From: Pseudonocardiales bacterium
Lineage (GTDB): Bacteria; Actinomycetota; Actinomycetes; Mycobacteriales; Pseudonocardiaceae
DNA length: 56,579 nucleotides
Assembly: GCA_019241525.1 (NCBI GenBank)
Contig: JAFAWY010000065.1
Coordinates: forward strand, 1-56,579
Reading direction: 5' to 3'
Shown here: positions 1 to 16,312 of the stretch, in pieces
Position numbering within the stretch: the first letter of the stretch is position 1
How the letters are laid out: every line of letters starts with the position of its first letter
Position numbers and translations under genes: made by a program
Notes under the pieces: model-generated
What the model was told of the DNA's origin: nothing
Databases searched by the model: none
What the model saw: only the letters and a program-made list of their open reading frames with translations

Positions 1-111
1 CCGGTGTGGGTGGTTTCGAGTTTCGACGGCGACCTGGTCCTGGTCCCGGCCGATCGGTTGGATGAGGCTTCTGTGGTGCTGCAGGCGGCCGGCCACCAAG
101 TCCGGCGGTAA
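1..111 (+). CDS. ACT-domain protein, C-terminal 36 residues (5' end outside window)
   Basis: An open frame enters from the left edge and ends at TAA 109-111. The residues read like the last strand, helix and strand of the small CASTOR/DUF2241-type ACT domain: [17 protein letters not shown] followed by a helix and AAGHQV. Proteins of this family often have S-T-x-D-x-D-Y-L-V-P at this point. Only the tail is visible, so ligand and role cannot be given. It converges with the UvrA-like gene, whose stop lies 70 bp away. Confidence 0.55.
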   Translation, partial: PVWVVSSFDGDLVLVPADRLDEASVVLQAAGHQVRR

Positions 112-181
112 CCGGGACGCCGGGCGGTGCTTCGTTCCGTTGCCAAGCCGACTCCCACTGGAACGCACCTTTGCTCCGCGG

Positions 182-2566
<2,385 letters not shown>

Positions 2567-2854
2567 GCTCATCATGCCTCCATCTGTTGGGCGGCCCCGC
2601 CTTCGCAGTCCCGGTCGGCGTCGCCTGGCTCGATGTGACCAGCTCCGGGAGGTACGCCTGGTTCTCCTTCGCCGACGCGGTCGCGGCAACGGCGGACCAA
2701 CCAGCGGCCGTCGCGCACTCATCGGTCCTGGAGCAGCCCGGGAACCTTGCCATCCGGGTCGGTGACGGTGGCATGAGGCGGGCGCCGCCGACGTCGTGCG
2801 CGGGCTCCTTCACGGTGGCTTCTGTGCAGGTCATGGCTGCGATCGCCGGACGGC

Positions 2855-3265
<411 letters not shown>

Positions 3266-3270
3266 GGCGG

Positions 3271-3720
3271 TCACGCTAGGTGCGGCTCGGGGACCCGCGC
3301 TTCTCGATTCCTGATCGGTCTGGTCACCTGTTTCGCCACACACGACGGCATCCCCGCGGTGGCGTGCGCCGCCTGGCGCCGGTAGGTGCTGGGCGTCATA
3401 CCGACCAGGTCGGTGAAGCGACTGCTGAAGGTGCCCAGCGACGAGCAGCCGACCGCGAAACAGACCTCGGTGACGCTGAGATCGCCACGACGCAGCAGCG
3501 CCATCGCGCGCTCGATGCGCCGCGTCATCAGGTAGCCATACGGTGACTCCCCGTAGGCGAGCCGGAACTCGCGGCTGAGGTGCCCGGCCGACATGTGCGC
3601 GCCGCGGGCGAGCGCCTCAACGTCCAGCGGCTGCGCGTACTCCCGGTCGATCCGGTCGCGGACGCGGCGCCGCCGCGCGAGGTCGCGCAGGTGCTGCACC
3701 GCGGCGGGTCTGCTGGCCAC
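3271..3720 (-). CDS. AraC-family transcriptional regulator
   Basis: About 149 residues with a C-terminal double helix-turn-helix of the AraC/XylS family. The first HTH runs through LDVEALARGAHMSAGHLSREF and the second through LSVTEVCFAVGCSSLGTFSSRF, ending in the signature GMTPSTYRR. No N-terminal sensor domain fits, so it is a short AraC regulator. The start is uncertain: GTG at 3720 (used here) and GTG at 3699 are both in frame, and the open frame to 3948 upstream looks non-coding. It sits directly before the VOC gene and two genes before the UvrA-like gene, and probably controls them; this is inferred from order only. Confidence 0.8.
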   Translation of the reverse strand: MASRPAAVQHLRDLARRRRVRDRIDREYAQPLDVEALARGAHMSAGHLSREFRLAYGESPYGYLMTRRIERAMALLRRGDLSVTEVCFAVGCSSLGTFSSRFTDLVGMTPSTYRRQAAHATAGMPSCVAKQVTRPIRNREARVPEPHLA

Positions 3721-4096
3721 CTGCGAGATGGTGCCACGTCGTGCCGGAGTTGGACTGGGTGGACCCGGTCGCGGGAACGGCCAAGGCCGCGCAGGTGCTG
3801 TGACCCGGTGGTCGCCTCCCGCGGTTCCACCACGTCTTGCAGTCCCGGCGAAGGTGATGGATGCGCCCAACACCGTGCGTTTCCAACATGTTCGGTGCGG
3901 AGGTGACCCCGCCGCGATCCCTGCGAGTAGACCAAGCTGCTGTGCCACCTACATCCTGGCGGTACCACCCGAACGCTGCCGGAACGTGCTGGCCGAAACG
4001 GCACGACGCACCGGCATCAGCCACTTCCTCTGCTCGTGGAGGGAGCTGGTGACCGTGCCCGCACCCTGGAGAACATCGCCCGCCTCGGTGCCGAAG
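3721..4096. other. Intergenic, 376 bp, no gene recognised
   Basis: Between the AraC regulator and the 3' end of the GNAT gene, both on -. The frames that stay open here give proline- and arginine-rich translations with no recognisable domain. The AraC promoter should lie here. I see no convincing repeat or terminator. Confidence 0.5.
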
Positions 4097-4642
4097 TCAT
4101 TCCCCACGTGCGAGATTGTCAGCATCTGGATGGCAAGAGTCAGGACTCTGGGTATCAAGCACGAGTCCCATGACGATCGCATCCCAAAGTTCCCCGTTGG
4201 CCCGGCGGTAGTGGCGGCGCAGCCGGCCCTCGACGGTAAAGCCGCGGGAACGGTAGAGGGCTATCGCTGCAGCGTTATGGGGCCACACTTCGAGGTTGAT
4301 CTTGTGCGCGCCGCGCACACCTGCCCACCGCACACTTGCATCCAACAGCCGACCACCGATGCCCTGCCCGCGGTGCTCCCGGGCGACCATCATGCCCAGC
4401 GTGGCGACGGCATGGCGCACCTGGACGCTAAGGCTGCCGACAATGGCGTCCTCCCGTGCCGCGACCAGCACGCAGCTGCCATCCCGCTCGATGGATATGA
4501 GGAAGCTGGACTGGCGTTGGGCGACGTCGAAGCCGGGTTCGGTGGCGATGCTGTCTCGTTCCTCGGCGACAGCCGTGAACAGGGCAATGATGCCTGGCAC
4601 ATCAGCTGGGCAGGCCGGACGGATCAGGGTGCCCGGAAGCAT
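4097..4642 (-). CDS. GNAT-family N-acetyltransferase
   Basis: A 181-residue single GNAT domain. The N-terminal strand is LIRPACPADVPGIIALF, the strand before the cofactor loop is ATLGMMVAREHRGQGIG, with R-G-Q-G-I-G as the acetyl-CoA pyrophosphate loop, and the C-terminal part has the LYRSRGFTVEGRLRRHY motif seen in RimJ/RimL- and PhnO-like proteins. The acceptor substrate is unknown. ATG 4642 starts just before the first conserved strand. It is monocistronic as far as visible and diverges from the RibD-C reductase. Confidence 0.88.
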   Translation of the reverse strand: MLPGTLIRPACPADVPGIIALFTAVAEERDSIATEPGFDVAQRQSSFLISIERDGSCVLVAAREDAIVGSLSVQVRHAVATLGMMVAREHRGQGIGGRLLDASVRWAGVRGAHKINLEVWPHNAAAIALYRSRGFTVEGRLRRHYRRANGELWDAIVMGLVLDTQSPDSCHPDADNLARGE

Positions 4643-4793
4643 GGCCTACACCGTATGACTCGACGGTCCGTTGCGGTTTGATGCCGCGGTGCGGCGGGCG
4701 ATGACTTTGCCGCATGGGCGGGGTCTATCTGGTGACCGGTCAGCGCAGAGGCCGCCGAGCAGTGTCTCGACAGCGCCCGATTAAGGAGTAGCG

Positions 4794-5387
4794 ATGCAGC
4801 TCATCCTCAGTCACTTCATGAGCCTGGACGGTGTTGTGCAGGCGCCCGGCGGCCGCGACGAAGACACTGACGGCGGGTTTGCCCACGGCGGCTGGTCGAT
4901 GCCGTACTTCGACGTTGAGACCATGGGCCCGGTGATCGGCGAGTTGCTGGCGATCACGGAGGCGTTGCTGTTCGGCCGGCGCACTTGGCAGACGATGGCC
5001 GCGGCGTGGCCCGGCCGCGCGGGAGATCCCTTCGCCGACCGGATGAACGAAATCCCGAAGTACGTGGCGTCACGCACGCTCACCCAGGACGACCTCACCT
5101 GGTCGGGATCGACCCTGCTGCCTGCCGCTGACGCAATCGGTGCGATGCGCGAGTTGCGCGCACGCGACGGCCAGGCCTTGCAAGTCATGGGCAGCCCCTC
5201 GCTGGCTGCGCAGCTGATCGAGCATGACCTCGTCGATGAGTACCGGCTGATGATCGAGCCGATCCTGCTCGGCGGCGGCAAGCGGTTGTTCCCCTGGGAT
5301 GGGCAAGCACGCCCCCTCGAGCTGGTCTCCACAAGCGCAACCGGGACCGGCGTGCTCATCTGCACCTACCGGCCGGCAGGCCGCTGA
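4794..5387 (+). CDS. Dihydrofolate reductase-family (RibD C-terminal domain) protein
   Basis: A 197-residue protein of the RibD_C/dihydrofolate-reductase-like fold. It begins LILSHFMSLDGVVQAPGG, has the LLFGRRTWQTMA motif, then LQVMGSPSLAAQLIEHDLVDEYRLMI and the LLGGGKRLF loop. These are the landmarks of YwjB/YyaP-type NADPH-dependent reductases whose natural substrate is mostly unknown. AGGAG lies 6-7 nt before the ATG. It converges on the SRPBCC gene. Confidence 0.9.
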   Translation: MQLILSHFMSLDGVVQAPGGRDEDTDGGFAHGGWSMPYFDVETMGPVIGELLAITEALLFGRRTWQTMAAAWPGRAGDPFADRMNEIPKYVASRTLTQDDLTWSGSTLLPAADAIGAMRELRARDGQALQVMGSPSLAAQLIEHDLVDEYRLMIEPILLGGGKRLFPWDGQARPLELVSTSATGTGVLICTYRPAGR

Positions 5388-5406
5388 TCCCCCTCCTAAG
5401 GGTGCT

Positions 5407-5420
5407 GGCTGTTCTCAGCC
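5407..5420. terminator. Possible bidirectional terminator hairpin
   Basis: GGCTG-TTCT-CAGCC forms a 5-bp stem with a 4-nt loop between the convergent reductase (stop 5387) and SRPBCC (stop 5426) genes. There is no T-tract, so support is mainly position and symmetry. Confidence 0.3.
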
Positions 5421-5425
5421 GCATG

Positions 5426-5872
5426 CTATCCCCGGTTTTCGAGGCGATCCTTCAAGGCCCGCAGGTTCGTCGGCATCTCGTTGCGTGCTTGCCGACGCAC
5501 GGCCAGTGACACGAGCAGCTTGCCGATGCCGTGGCCTTCGAAATCGAGATCGATAGTCAGCCGCGACCGCCGTCCCGCGTCGATCGGGTCCACGGTGACG
5601 CTGACGATCGCTCGGATAGGACCGTCGACTCCACGCACCCCCCAGGTGCGGGGCGGCGCGATATGGGTGATCTCAGCGGTGACCGCCCGTTCGGCGAAAC
5701 CGATCCGTCGGGTGGTCACGCACTTCGTGCCAACAGTGCTCAGGCCGTCGGTATCCATGTGCCCGCTGACGACGTTGCGCTGCCATTCAACGAACCGGCT
5801 GGGGTCGGTGACGTAGGTGAACACTTCCTCGGGTGGCCGGTCCACTTCGGTGGTTGTGCTGATCGGTGCCAT
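5426..5872 (-). CDS. SRPBCC-family (polyketide cyclase/START-like) protein
   Basis: A 148-residue SRPBCC domain: TTTEVDRPPEEVFTYVTDPS opens the fold with the usual W-Q-R-N strand, and a C-terminal helix (RRQARNEMPTNLRALKDRLE) closes the cavity. The family binds hydrophobic ligands. ATG 5872 overlaps the TGA of the upstream ArsR-SRPBCC gene by one base (TGATG), with GGAG 6 nt before it, so translation is probably coupled. The longer frame to 5923 is not needed. Two SRPBCC domains are therefore made from one transcript. Confidence 0.87.
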   Translation of the reverse strand: MAPISTTTEVDRPPEEVFTYVTDPSRFVEWQRNVVSGHMDTDGLSTVGTKCVTTRRIGFAERAVTAEITHIAPPRTWGVRGVDGPIRAIVSVTVDPIDAGRRSRLTIDLDFEGHGIGKLLVSLAVRRQARNEMPTNLRALKDRLENRG

Positions 5873-6675
5873 CAGTGCTCCTGATCCAGCAGGTTGGCGA
5901 AGCGCTGCAGGTACAGGGGCCAACCACTTTCGCTGCCGACACCTTCGCTGATTGCTTGCCAGCCTGGGCCGTGCCTGTCGATGTGGCGGTGTTCGAGCTC
6001 CACCCGGGTGCGCTGCGCGGTTTGGCTGATGAAGCGAACTTCGACTTCGCTGGTCCGGTCGGGATCAGATTCAATCTGCCAACGGGGGTCGAGGTTCCAG
6101 CTGAACACGACGCGGTTCGGTGGCTCGTAGACAACCACGCGTGCCCATCTGCACTCGCTGCCGTCGACCGCCCGGTCGTATATGTAGCCGCCCACCCGTG
6201 GCTCGAACACCGTCTCGGCCAGTTCGGCTCCGAGGATGTTGTGCTCCGGAGGTTTAAAGTCACCGAACCGCTCGGTAAATACCGCGAATGCGTGCTCGAT
6301 CGGGACCTCGACGACGATGTCTGTCCGCACCGACGTGTGCCCGGTTTGCGTGGTCATCAACCCTCCCATGTTGTCGTCCTCGGCGAACTGCTTGTAGGCC
6401 GCCAGGGTTCTGGTCCAGAAGCTGTCGAGCTGTGCCCGAAGCGCTGTCACCCCGTCCGGATTGACCTGGTAGATCCTGCGGTTGCCGGCTGGCTGGTCCA
6501 TCACCAAGCCGGCGTCTTTGAGGACTTTCAGGTGCTGCGAGACGGCCGGCCTGCTGACCGGTAACCCGGCGGCCAGTTCACCAACTGTCTGTGCACGGTC
6601 GGCCAGGCGCTCGAAGATCGTTCGTCGGGTGCGATCACCGAGCACCTCCCATCCGTCATGTTCGTAAGTAGGCAC
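5872..6675 (-). CDS. ArsR-type HTH fused to an AHSA1/SRPBCC domain
   Basis: About 267 residues. The first 90 or so are a winged HTH of the ArsR/SmtB class (EVLGDRTRRTIFERLAD, then VSRPAVSQHLKVLKDAGLV). The rest, from about residue 115, is an AHSA1-like SRPBCC domain (VVEVPIEHAFAVFTERFGDF, ending GWPLYLQRFANLL). No cysteine metal site is visible in the HTH part. In many actinobacteria these are two adjacent genes; here they are one frame. GTG 6675 was chosen because a perfect inverted repeat (6680-6697) lies just upstream and would fall inside the coding region if TTG 6699 were used. The product likely represses itself and the coupled SRPBCC gene, with a hydrophobic ligand as possible inducer (inference). 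Confidence 0.8.
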   Translation of the reverse strand: MPTYEHDGWEVLGDRTRRTIFERLADRAQTVGELAAGLPVSRPAVSQHLKVLKDAGLVMDQPAGNRRIYQVNPDGVTALRAQLDSFWTRTLAAYKQFAEDDNMGGLMTTQTGHTSVRTDIVVEVPIEHAFAVFTERFGDFKPPEHNILGAELAETVFEPRVGGYIYDRAVDGSECRWARVVVYEPPNRVVFSWNLDPRWQIESDPDRTSEVEVRFISQTAQRTRVELEHRHIDRHGPGWQAISEGVGSESGWPLYLQRFANLLDQEH

Positions 6676-6679
6676 TAAC

Positions 6680-6697
6680 GGTAAGTCTTTACTTACC
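6680..6697. promoter_or_regulatory. Inverted repeat, probable operator of the ArsR-SRPBCC gene
   Basis: GGTAAGT-CTTT-ACTTACC is a perfect 7-bp inverted repeat with a 4-bp spacer, ending 4 bp before the chosen GTG start on -. A third ACTTAC copy occurs just inside the gene. Its size and position fit autorepression by an ArsR-type dimer. Confidence 0.6.
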
Positions 6698-6699
6698 AA

Positions 6700-7099
6700 C
6701 TTGCGGTGTCAAGAGGTGGTGGGGTGCGGGCACGCCTGAACCTGGCGGCGCGCCGGGCTATTGCCAAGCCGGCTGGAACAAGTACATATACCGGGACGCG
6801 ATACCTTGCACGCTGGTCGCCATTGCCTTGACAAATCTCCTGGATACGAAACCGGCAGACGATCTCGCCCAGCGTGCGCAGCAAAGGTTCTTGGCTGTCC
6901 CTTGTGAGGTTGGTTGCGATCCCTTGGTCGACGAGTAGACGCCCGCTATTCATTTTTGGGGTGCAGCCTCCTGCTACCACGCGGACGTCCTGGGTGGCTA
7001 ATTCTGCGACACCGCGAAGTAATGGCAACAGGCAGGGAATGAGACGTTGGTGTTTTTCAGGGTAGCCGCGTGTGGGCACGGCGTTATGGGTTTTCGCTG
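6700..7099. other. Intergenic, 400 bp, no gene recognised
   Basis: A divergent spacer between the ArsR-SRPBCC gene (-) and glnX (+). The long - frame through it has no recognisable domain and poor codon bias. It should hold both promoters, but no clear -10/-35 pair could be assigned by eye. Confidence 0.5.
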
Positions 7100-8437
7100 A
7101 TGAGCGCCAGTGTGCTGCCGCCTTCAGGCGCTGCACTCAATACGGTAGAGCTATTGCGACGTGTGGTGCGGACATTTCCGGCGGGTTTGACGACGCCCGA
7201 ACGGTTGCGCCGGGTCGCCGCGGTGCTGGTCGTGGGTTGCGTGGTCACTGCCGTGGTCAGTGTGCTGGCTGGGGCGGCGCGCGCCAATGCGGTCCGGGAC
7301 AGCGGTACCCGGATCGCCGCGTTGAGTGCCGACGCCGCTGAGCTGTACCAGTCGCTGGCCGATGCGGATGCGACGGCGACGCGGGGATACGTCTCTGGGG
7401 GTCTGGAACCAACCGCGGTACGCGCCCACTACGACGAGGACATAGCCCGCGCCGCCGATCGGGTGGTGCATGCGGCCAACGGGTTGCCCGGTGGCGATCC
7501 GGCCGCTGCTCAGGTCTCGACGATCGCGTCGCAACTACAGACCTACACCGGGCTTATGGAGACGGCGCGGGCGTATAACCGCGAGGGCCGACCACTGGGC
7601 CAAGCCTATTTAAGTAACGCATCCCGGCTGATGAGCACGTCGATCCTGCCGGCCGTCGAGCAGCTGCGACAGGGGCAAAAAGCGGCGCTGGCGACCGCTT
7701 ACCAGCGCGGTGGCACCGTGCCCTTCGCCGTGTTATTGCTCGGTATCGCCGTGCTCGGTGGGGTGATTGACCACGCTGTGCTGGAACAACGGCGGACCAA
7801 CAAAATTCTCAATACGGGGTTGCTGGCTGCGGGGTTGGCGTTGGTGGCCGCACTGCTGTGGTGGGTGGTGGCCGTCATTGTGGCGGGCAATCACTTGGAC
7901 GCTGCTCGCCGGCACAGTGATGTTGCGATAGCGCTGGATGATTCCCGCACCGCTGTCCTGCTGGCCCGCAGCAACGAAAGTCTGGTCCTAGTTGCTCGTA
8001 GTGGTGGTGAGTCGTCGGACCAGAGCTTCACCACCCAGATGCACCGCGTGGCCGGCTGGGGTGGTGATGACGGATTGCTCGCCGATGCCGTGCACAGCGT
8101 CCCTGCCTCCGCGCCTGAGATTCAGTCGATTCGGACCGCGTTGGAGAAGTGGTGGGCAGCTCACCGCCACGTGCGGGAGTTGGATGACGGTGGTCAGTAT
8201 CTACAGGCCGTTGCCTCGGTCACCGGTACCGATCCCACAAGTTCCAACGCAGCATTCGAGCATCTTGATGCTGTTGTGCACAAAGCCATCGTCGCCGAGA
8301 GAGGGACTTTCACGGTCGAGGACAGTCGTGCAGGTTCGGCATTGACCGGGCTCACGGTGGGGCCGGCGGTGCTGACGTCACTGGCTGCCGCGGCGGTGAT
8401 TATTGGCATCGGCCGGCGGGTGGGGGAATACCGATGA
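7100..8437 (+). CDS. glnX: GlnX-like membrane sensor protein
   Basis: About 445 residues with four predicted membrane helices, at roughly residues 40-60, 207-226, 238-262 and 415-437. They enclose two extracytoplasmic helical domains. This topology and the immediate glnH and pknG neighbourhood match M. tuberculosis Rv0412c (GlnX), which relays amino-acid binding by GlnH to the kinase PknG. No kinase or methyl-accepting domain is present, so signal output depends on a partner. ATG 7100 was chosen; GTG 7070 is in frame and adds 10 residues. Its TGA overlaps the glnH start (ATGA), so the two are translationally coupled. Confidence 0.82.
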   Translation: MSASVLPPSGAALNTVELLRRVVRTFPAGLTTPERLRRVAAVLVVGCVVTAVVSVLAGAARANAVRDSGTRIAALSADAAELYQSLADADATATRGYVSGGLEPTAVRAHYDEDIARAADRVVHAANGLPGGDPAAAQVSTIASQLQTYTGLMETARAYNREGRPLGQAYLSNASRLMSTSILPAVEQLRQGQKAALATAYQRGGTVPFAVLLLGIAVLGGVIDHAVLEQRRTNKILNTGLLAAGLALVAALLWWVVAVIVAGNHLDAARRHSDVAIALDDSRTAVLLARSNESLVLVARSGGESSDQSFTTQMHRVAGWGGDDGLLADAVHSVPASAPEIQSIRTALEKWWAAHRHVRELDDGGQYLQAVASVTGTDPTSSNAAFEHLDAVVHKAIVAERGTFTVEDSRAGSALTGLTVGPAVLTSLAAAAVIIGIGRRVGEYR

Positions 8438-9408
8438 GCGTTGTCAATATCGCTCGGCCGGTCCGCTATTTGTGCGTGGCCGCCGTGTTGGCGGTGGCCA
8501 GCCTATGGGTGGCCGGGGCTGGCACCGCGACGCCGTCCGGTGCCGCGGTCACCGGTGGCGCGCCGGCGCCCGGTACCACCCCGGGGGCTACCTCCGGGTG
8601 CACCCAGACGAAAGAGAGCCTGCGTCCGATGGGCGCGTTGCCGGCGCCAGGTGCCATGCCCCGAGGATCGACGATGGCGGCGATCGCCGGGAGGGGCCGG
8701 CTGATTGCTGGCGTGGATCAGGGCAAGTATCTGGTCGGTTACCGCAACCCGATGACTGGTGACTTGCAGGGTTCGGACATCGACATCGTGCGCCAGATTG
8801 CCGCAGCGATTTTCGGGGATCCAAACCGAGTGCAGTTCGTGGTATTGGATGTTGCTGATCGGGTGGGCGCGATCGAGCGTGGTCAGGTTGATGTAGTGGT
8901 CAACACCTTCACGGTCACCTGCGACCGCCAGCAACACGTCGACTTTTCCACGGCGTATCTGGCGGCCGCGCAGCGAGTGCTGGTGCCGATCAATAGCAAG
9001 GTGACCGAGATTGAGGGTTTGACGGGTGCGCAGGTGTGCACGTCGGTTGGCTCGACGACCGAACAGGTGCTGCGGGCCCTGCCGATCGGCCTGCATGTTG
9101 TCTCGCTGCCGGGCATCCCGGATTGCATGGTTGAATTCCAGCGGGGTCGAGTCGCAGCGGTGTCAAGCGATGACGTGATCCTTGCCGGTTTGGCCGCGCA
9201 GGATCCGCAGACCAAGGTGATTGGCCGGCCACTGGCCCACGCGCTGTACGCGGTGGGCATGAAGCACGACGCGACTGATTTCGTGCGTTTTGTCAATGCT
9301 GTGCTGGAACGCGCCCGGTCTGACGGCAGTCTCGCGCATAGTGACCAGCGCTGGCTGGGAGTGCTCGACCCGGTCCCGCAGCCTGCGCCGGCCCGTTACC
9401 GTGACTAG
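8434..9408 (+). CDS. glnH: GlnH-like extracellular solute-binding protein (family 3)
   Basis: A 324-residue periplasmic-binding-protein fold (SBP_bac_3). After a signal segment (about residues 13-33) and a proline/glycine-rich linker, the mature domain starts near GRLIAGVDQGKYLVGYRNP. It shows the GSDIDIVRQIAAAIFGD helix and the VVVNTFTVTCDRQQHVDFST region usual for polar amino-acid binders. M. tuberculosis GlnH binds Asp/Glu and Asn and signals through GlnX to PknG. No canonical lipobox follows the signal segment; the first cysteine is near residue 56. The protein may thus be anchored by its uncleaved helix. It overlaps glnX by 4 nt and has no ABC permease or ATPase next to it, which fits a sensory rather than transport role. 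Confidence 0.85.
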   Translation: MSVVNIARPVRYLCVAAVLAVASLWVAGAGTATPSGAAVTGGAPAPGTTPGATSGCTQTKESLRPMGALPAPGAMPRGSTMAAIAGRGRLIAGVDQGKYLVGYRNPMTGDLQGSDIDIVRQIAAAIFGDPNRVQFVVLDVADRVGAIERGQVDVVVNTFTVTCDRQQHVDFSTAYLAAAQRVLVPINSKVTEIEGLTGAQVCTSVGSTTEQVLRALPIGLHVVSLPGIPDCMVEFQRGRVAAVSSDDVILAGLAAQDPQTKVIGRPLAHALYAVGMKHDATDFVRFVNAVLERARSDGSLAHSDQRWLGVLDPVPQPAPARYRD

Positions 9409-9434
9409 GCCGTGCCCTGTCTCACCGCAGCCGG

Positions 9435-10076
9435 TCAGCTTGGCGTCGGCGAGCGCGTGATGGTGATTGTCGTCCAGGCCCCTAGCTTGATCCGATCACC
9501 GTGAGCCAGTGTCACCGGGGTGTTCGGCGGGACTGGTTCGGTTGCGTCGCCGATTGTGGTGCCGTTGGTGGAGTCGAGGTCGAGTAGGTCCCATCCGCCT
9601 GGGCGGGCCAGCAGCAGGGCGTGCTGTGCGGACACACCAGGATCGGGCGGCGGTCCGGACAGGTCGATGTCGGGTTCGATGCCGCGGGACCGGCTGCGCC
9701 GCCCGATCGTCAGCCGCCATCCGGACAGGATCACTTGCCGTGGCGGGCAGCCCTGCGGGAACTCCAGGGTCTTCGCGTCCGGGCCGTTGCGTTGCCGGAC
9801 CTCGTCGAACCAGGACCTGTCGGCGCAAATCAACGCCGACCACTCATCGGCCTCGGCGTCGGTTTGCCGAATAACGGGCTTGGCCGCGTCGTGTCCGCAT
9901 TCCTCGCAGAACCGTCCGTCGCGGGCTGCTCCGCAATTGTCGCAGCGTTGTTCGGTCGCCGGCTCGGGGCTGGCCGGGGTGACCGGCTCATCGGCGGTCA
10001 TGGGGATGCCGCAGACGTCGCAGTAGTCCTCGGTGGTCGAATCGTGGCCGATCGGGCAGCGGGGCAGGCCAGACAT
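9435..10076 (-). CDS. Zinc-ribbon plus FHA-domain protein
   Basis: 213 residues. Two short CxxC-type ribbons come first (C7 with C19-x2-C22; then CDNC paired with CEEC around residues 45-60). They are followed by a spacer and a C-terminal FHA domain (about 120-205) with GRRSRSRG, the S-A-Q-H-A loop and the LDLDSTNGTTI strand. FHA domains bind phosphothreonine. The protein is thus a likely reader of phosphorylation by PknG. It is not a plain GarA orthologue, because the N-terminal ETT phospho-motif of GarA is not visible. It starts 2 nt after the VWA stop and is the last gene of the operon. Confidence 0.88.
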   Translation of the reverse strand: MSGLPRCPIGHDSTTEDYCDVCGIPMTADEPVTPASPEPATEQRCDNCGAARDGRFCEECGHDAAKPVIRQTDAEADEWSALICADRSWFDEVRQRNGPDAKTLEFPQGCPPRQVILSGWRLTIGRRSRSRGIEPDIDLSGPPPDPGVSAQHALLLARPGGWDLLDLDSTNGTTIGDATEPVPPNTPVTLAHGDRIKLGAWTTITITRSPTPS

Positions 10077-10078
10077 TG

Positions 10079-11358
10079 TCAGGACCCGCCGCGGACCCGG
10101 ACCGTCTTGGTGGACCGGGTGTCGAGAGTCATCTCGTCGGCCGCCGTCACCTCGGCACGGAGGCGGACGGTTCCGGACGGCGCGTCGATCACCTCGACCA
10201 CACGCTCCAGCAGCTGGGCACTGGCGTCATTGCCGGAGGCAGCGGCCAGTGCCACGGCACGACCTAATCGGGCCGTCGCGGTGGCTTGATCACCTGCTTT
10301 GCGTGCCGTCAAGCCGTCCTGGATTGCGGTGGCCAGCTCGACTTGCCCGGTGTAGTGGGCAACGCCACGGCTGATGCGGGTGGACAATGCGCTGTCATCG
10401 GTCCAGGTGGCGGTGATCAGTCCCTGCGCGAGCTCCTCGTCGGAGCCAGTCTGGATCAGCTTCACCCGCGCAGCGAGAATTTTCTCGCCGACATGTCGCG
10501 GTGTGAGGTGCACTTTGATGTGGTAGTCGCGGGTTTCAGCTCCCCACGATCCGAGCGGGTAATCACCGGTTCGCTTACCCGACTCGATACGCCGGGACGT
10601 CAGATCCTCCACGGTGGGCGCCACCTGCTTGACGAACTGCACGGTGGCATCCGGAGGCGTCCACAGCCGCAAGGCCACATCAGACAGGCGCTTGCCCATT
10701 GCCGTACCCATGATCGCGCGGAAATCGGCAGCCAGGTCGGCGGGATCCGCGACGATGTCCACGCTGCCCAGCAGCGTGGAGGAGATCGCGCGCAGCTCCT
10801 GGACCTCCCAGTCGGTGCCCACCCCGCGGCAGTCGCAGGTGAACTTGCCCACGCAGTCCTGGAGTGCGGCGGCGAATTGGCTCGGGTGCTCACCGTTTTG
10901 GCCGTCGGTGAGCAGGATGGCGTGATTGACGGCGCCCGGATGCTGGTCGGCGATGTGAGCCGCGAGCCGAAGCCAAGCACCAATTCCGGTACCGCCGTCG
11001 GCCTGTAATCGTTGGACCTGCGCCGTTGCTTCCGCCCGCGTGCGGGCGCTCGCCATGGCGCTGGCAGACAACGACGGGTAGACCTGCTCGGCGGTCTCGG
11101 TGCCCGCGATCACGGTGAACGACACGCCCTCGCGCAGCTCCGCGATCGCGGCCTCCGTGGCCCGCCGAGCCGACACGATCTTGTCTCCACTCATCGATGT
11201 GGAGCAGTCGACGATGATGATCTCAAGGGCATTGTCGGTTGGCGGTGCAGCGTCCGTCGCCTCGGTCATCGTCACCGTGACGATCGCATCGACCTGCGAT
11301 CCGCTCACCGGCAGGTAGCTGTTCTGGTCGATGTCGATGGTGAAGCCCCGCGCCTCGG

Positions 11359-11362
<4 letters not shown>
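10079..11362 (-). CDS. von Willebrand factor type A (VWA) domain protein
   Basis: 427 residues. A VWA domain spans about residues 45-230 with an intact MIDAS motif: DCSTS (D52, S54, S56), a downstream T in GGTGIG, and the D of LLTDGQNG. C-terminal beta and helical segments follow, resembling the tail of other stress- and signalling-linked VWA proteins. MIDAS domains bind Mg2+ and mediate protein-protein contacts, so a scaffold role in this phospho-signalling operon is likely. ATG 11362 overlaps the PP2C stop (ATGA) and AGGAG lies 6 nt before it; the upstream extension to 11704 is a shadow. Confidence 0.88.
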
Positions 11363-15805
<4,443 letters not shown>

Positions 15806-16312
15806 TGCGGGCTCCGCAATCCCCGCAGCGCGCTCCAACGAGTTTCCTTGTTCACCGTCTCATCGCTTTTGGGCGTTGGGCTAGGTCGTCGCGAGCCGCG
15901 CGTATTCGAAGATGTCAGCCGGCCCGGAAAAAGGGTCCAGCACCCCGCGTCGACGAGAACTCCGTCGCAGTCCCGTGATTGGCGTGCCGTGATATCAAGC
16001 CACGCTCCAGCCACGTAGCCTCCAAGCACAGCCGGTTGACGCGATGACACTGCCTCCCGAACGTGAACCGAAGAAGTCCAACACGCGACAAAAAGATTGC
16101 GGCAAGGCTCACAAGGGACAGCCAGGTCTTGGTTGCATATCGAAAGCTGTACAAGTGTGGCCAGGCGAACTGATCGCAGCGCTTGCGCCACATCGGTCAG
16201 TGGTTATTTCTTCCATGGTTGGGCTGTCTACCTGGCATTATCAGCTGAGCGGACAATGCACGCCTTCGTCGGTGAGGGGACGCCACGGTGACCCGCCAGA
16301 CCGCTACCGTCC
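15806..16312. other. Intergenic, about 500 bp, no gene recognised
   Basis: Divergent spacer upstream of the pknG operon. On + a short frame near 16090-16170 reads KKIAARLTRDSQVLVAYRKL and then stops; I cannot assign it to a family. The pknG-operon promoter should be here. GC content is slightly lower than in the neighbouring genes. Confidence 0.5.
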
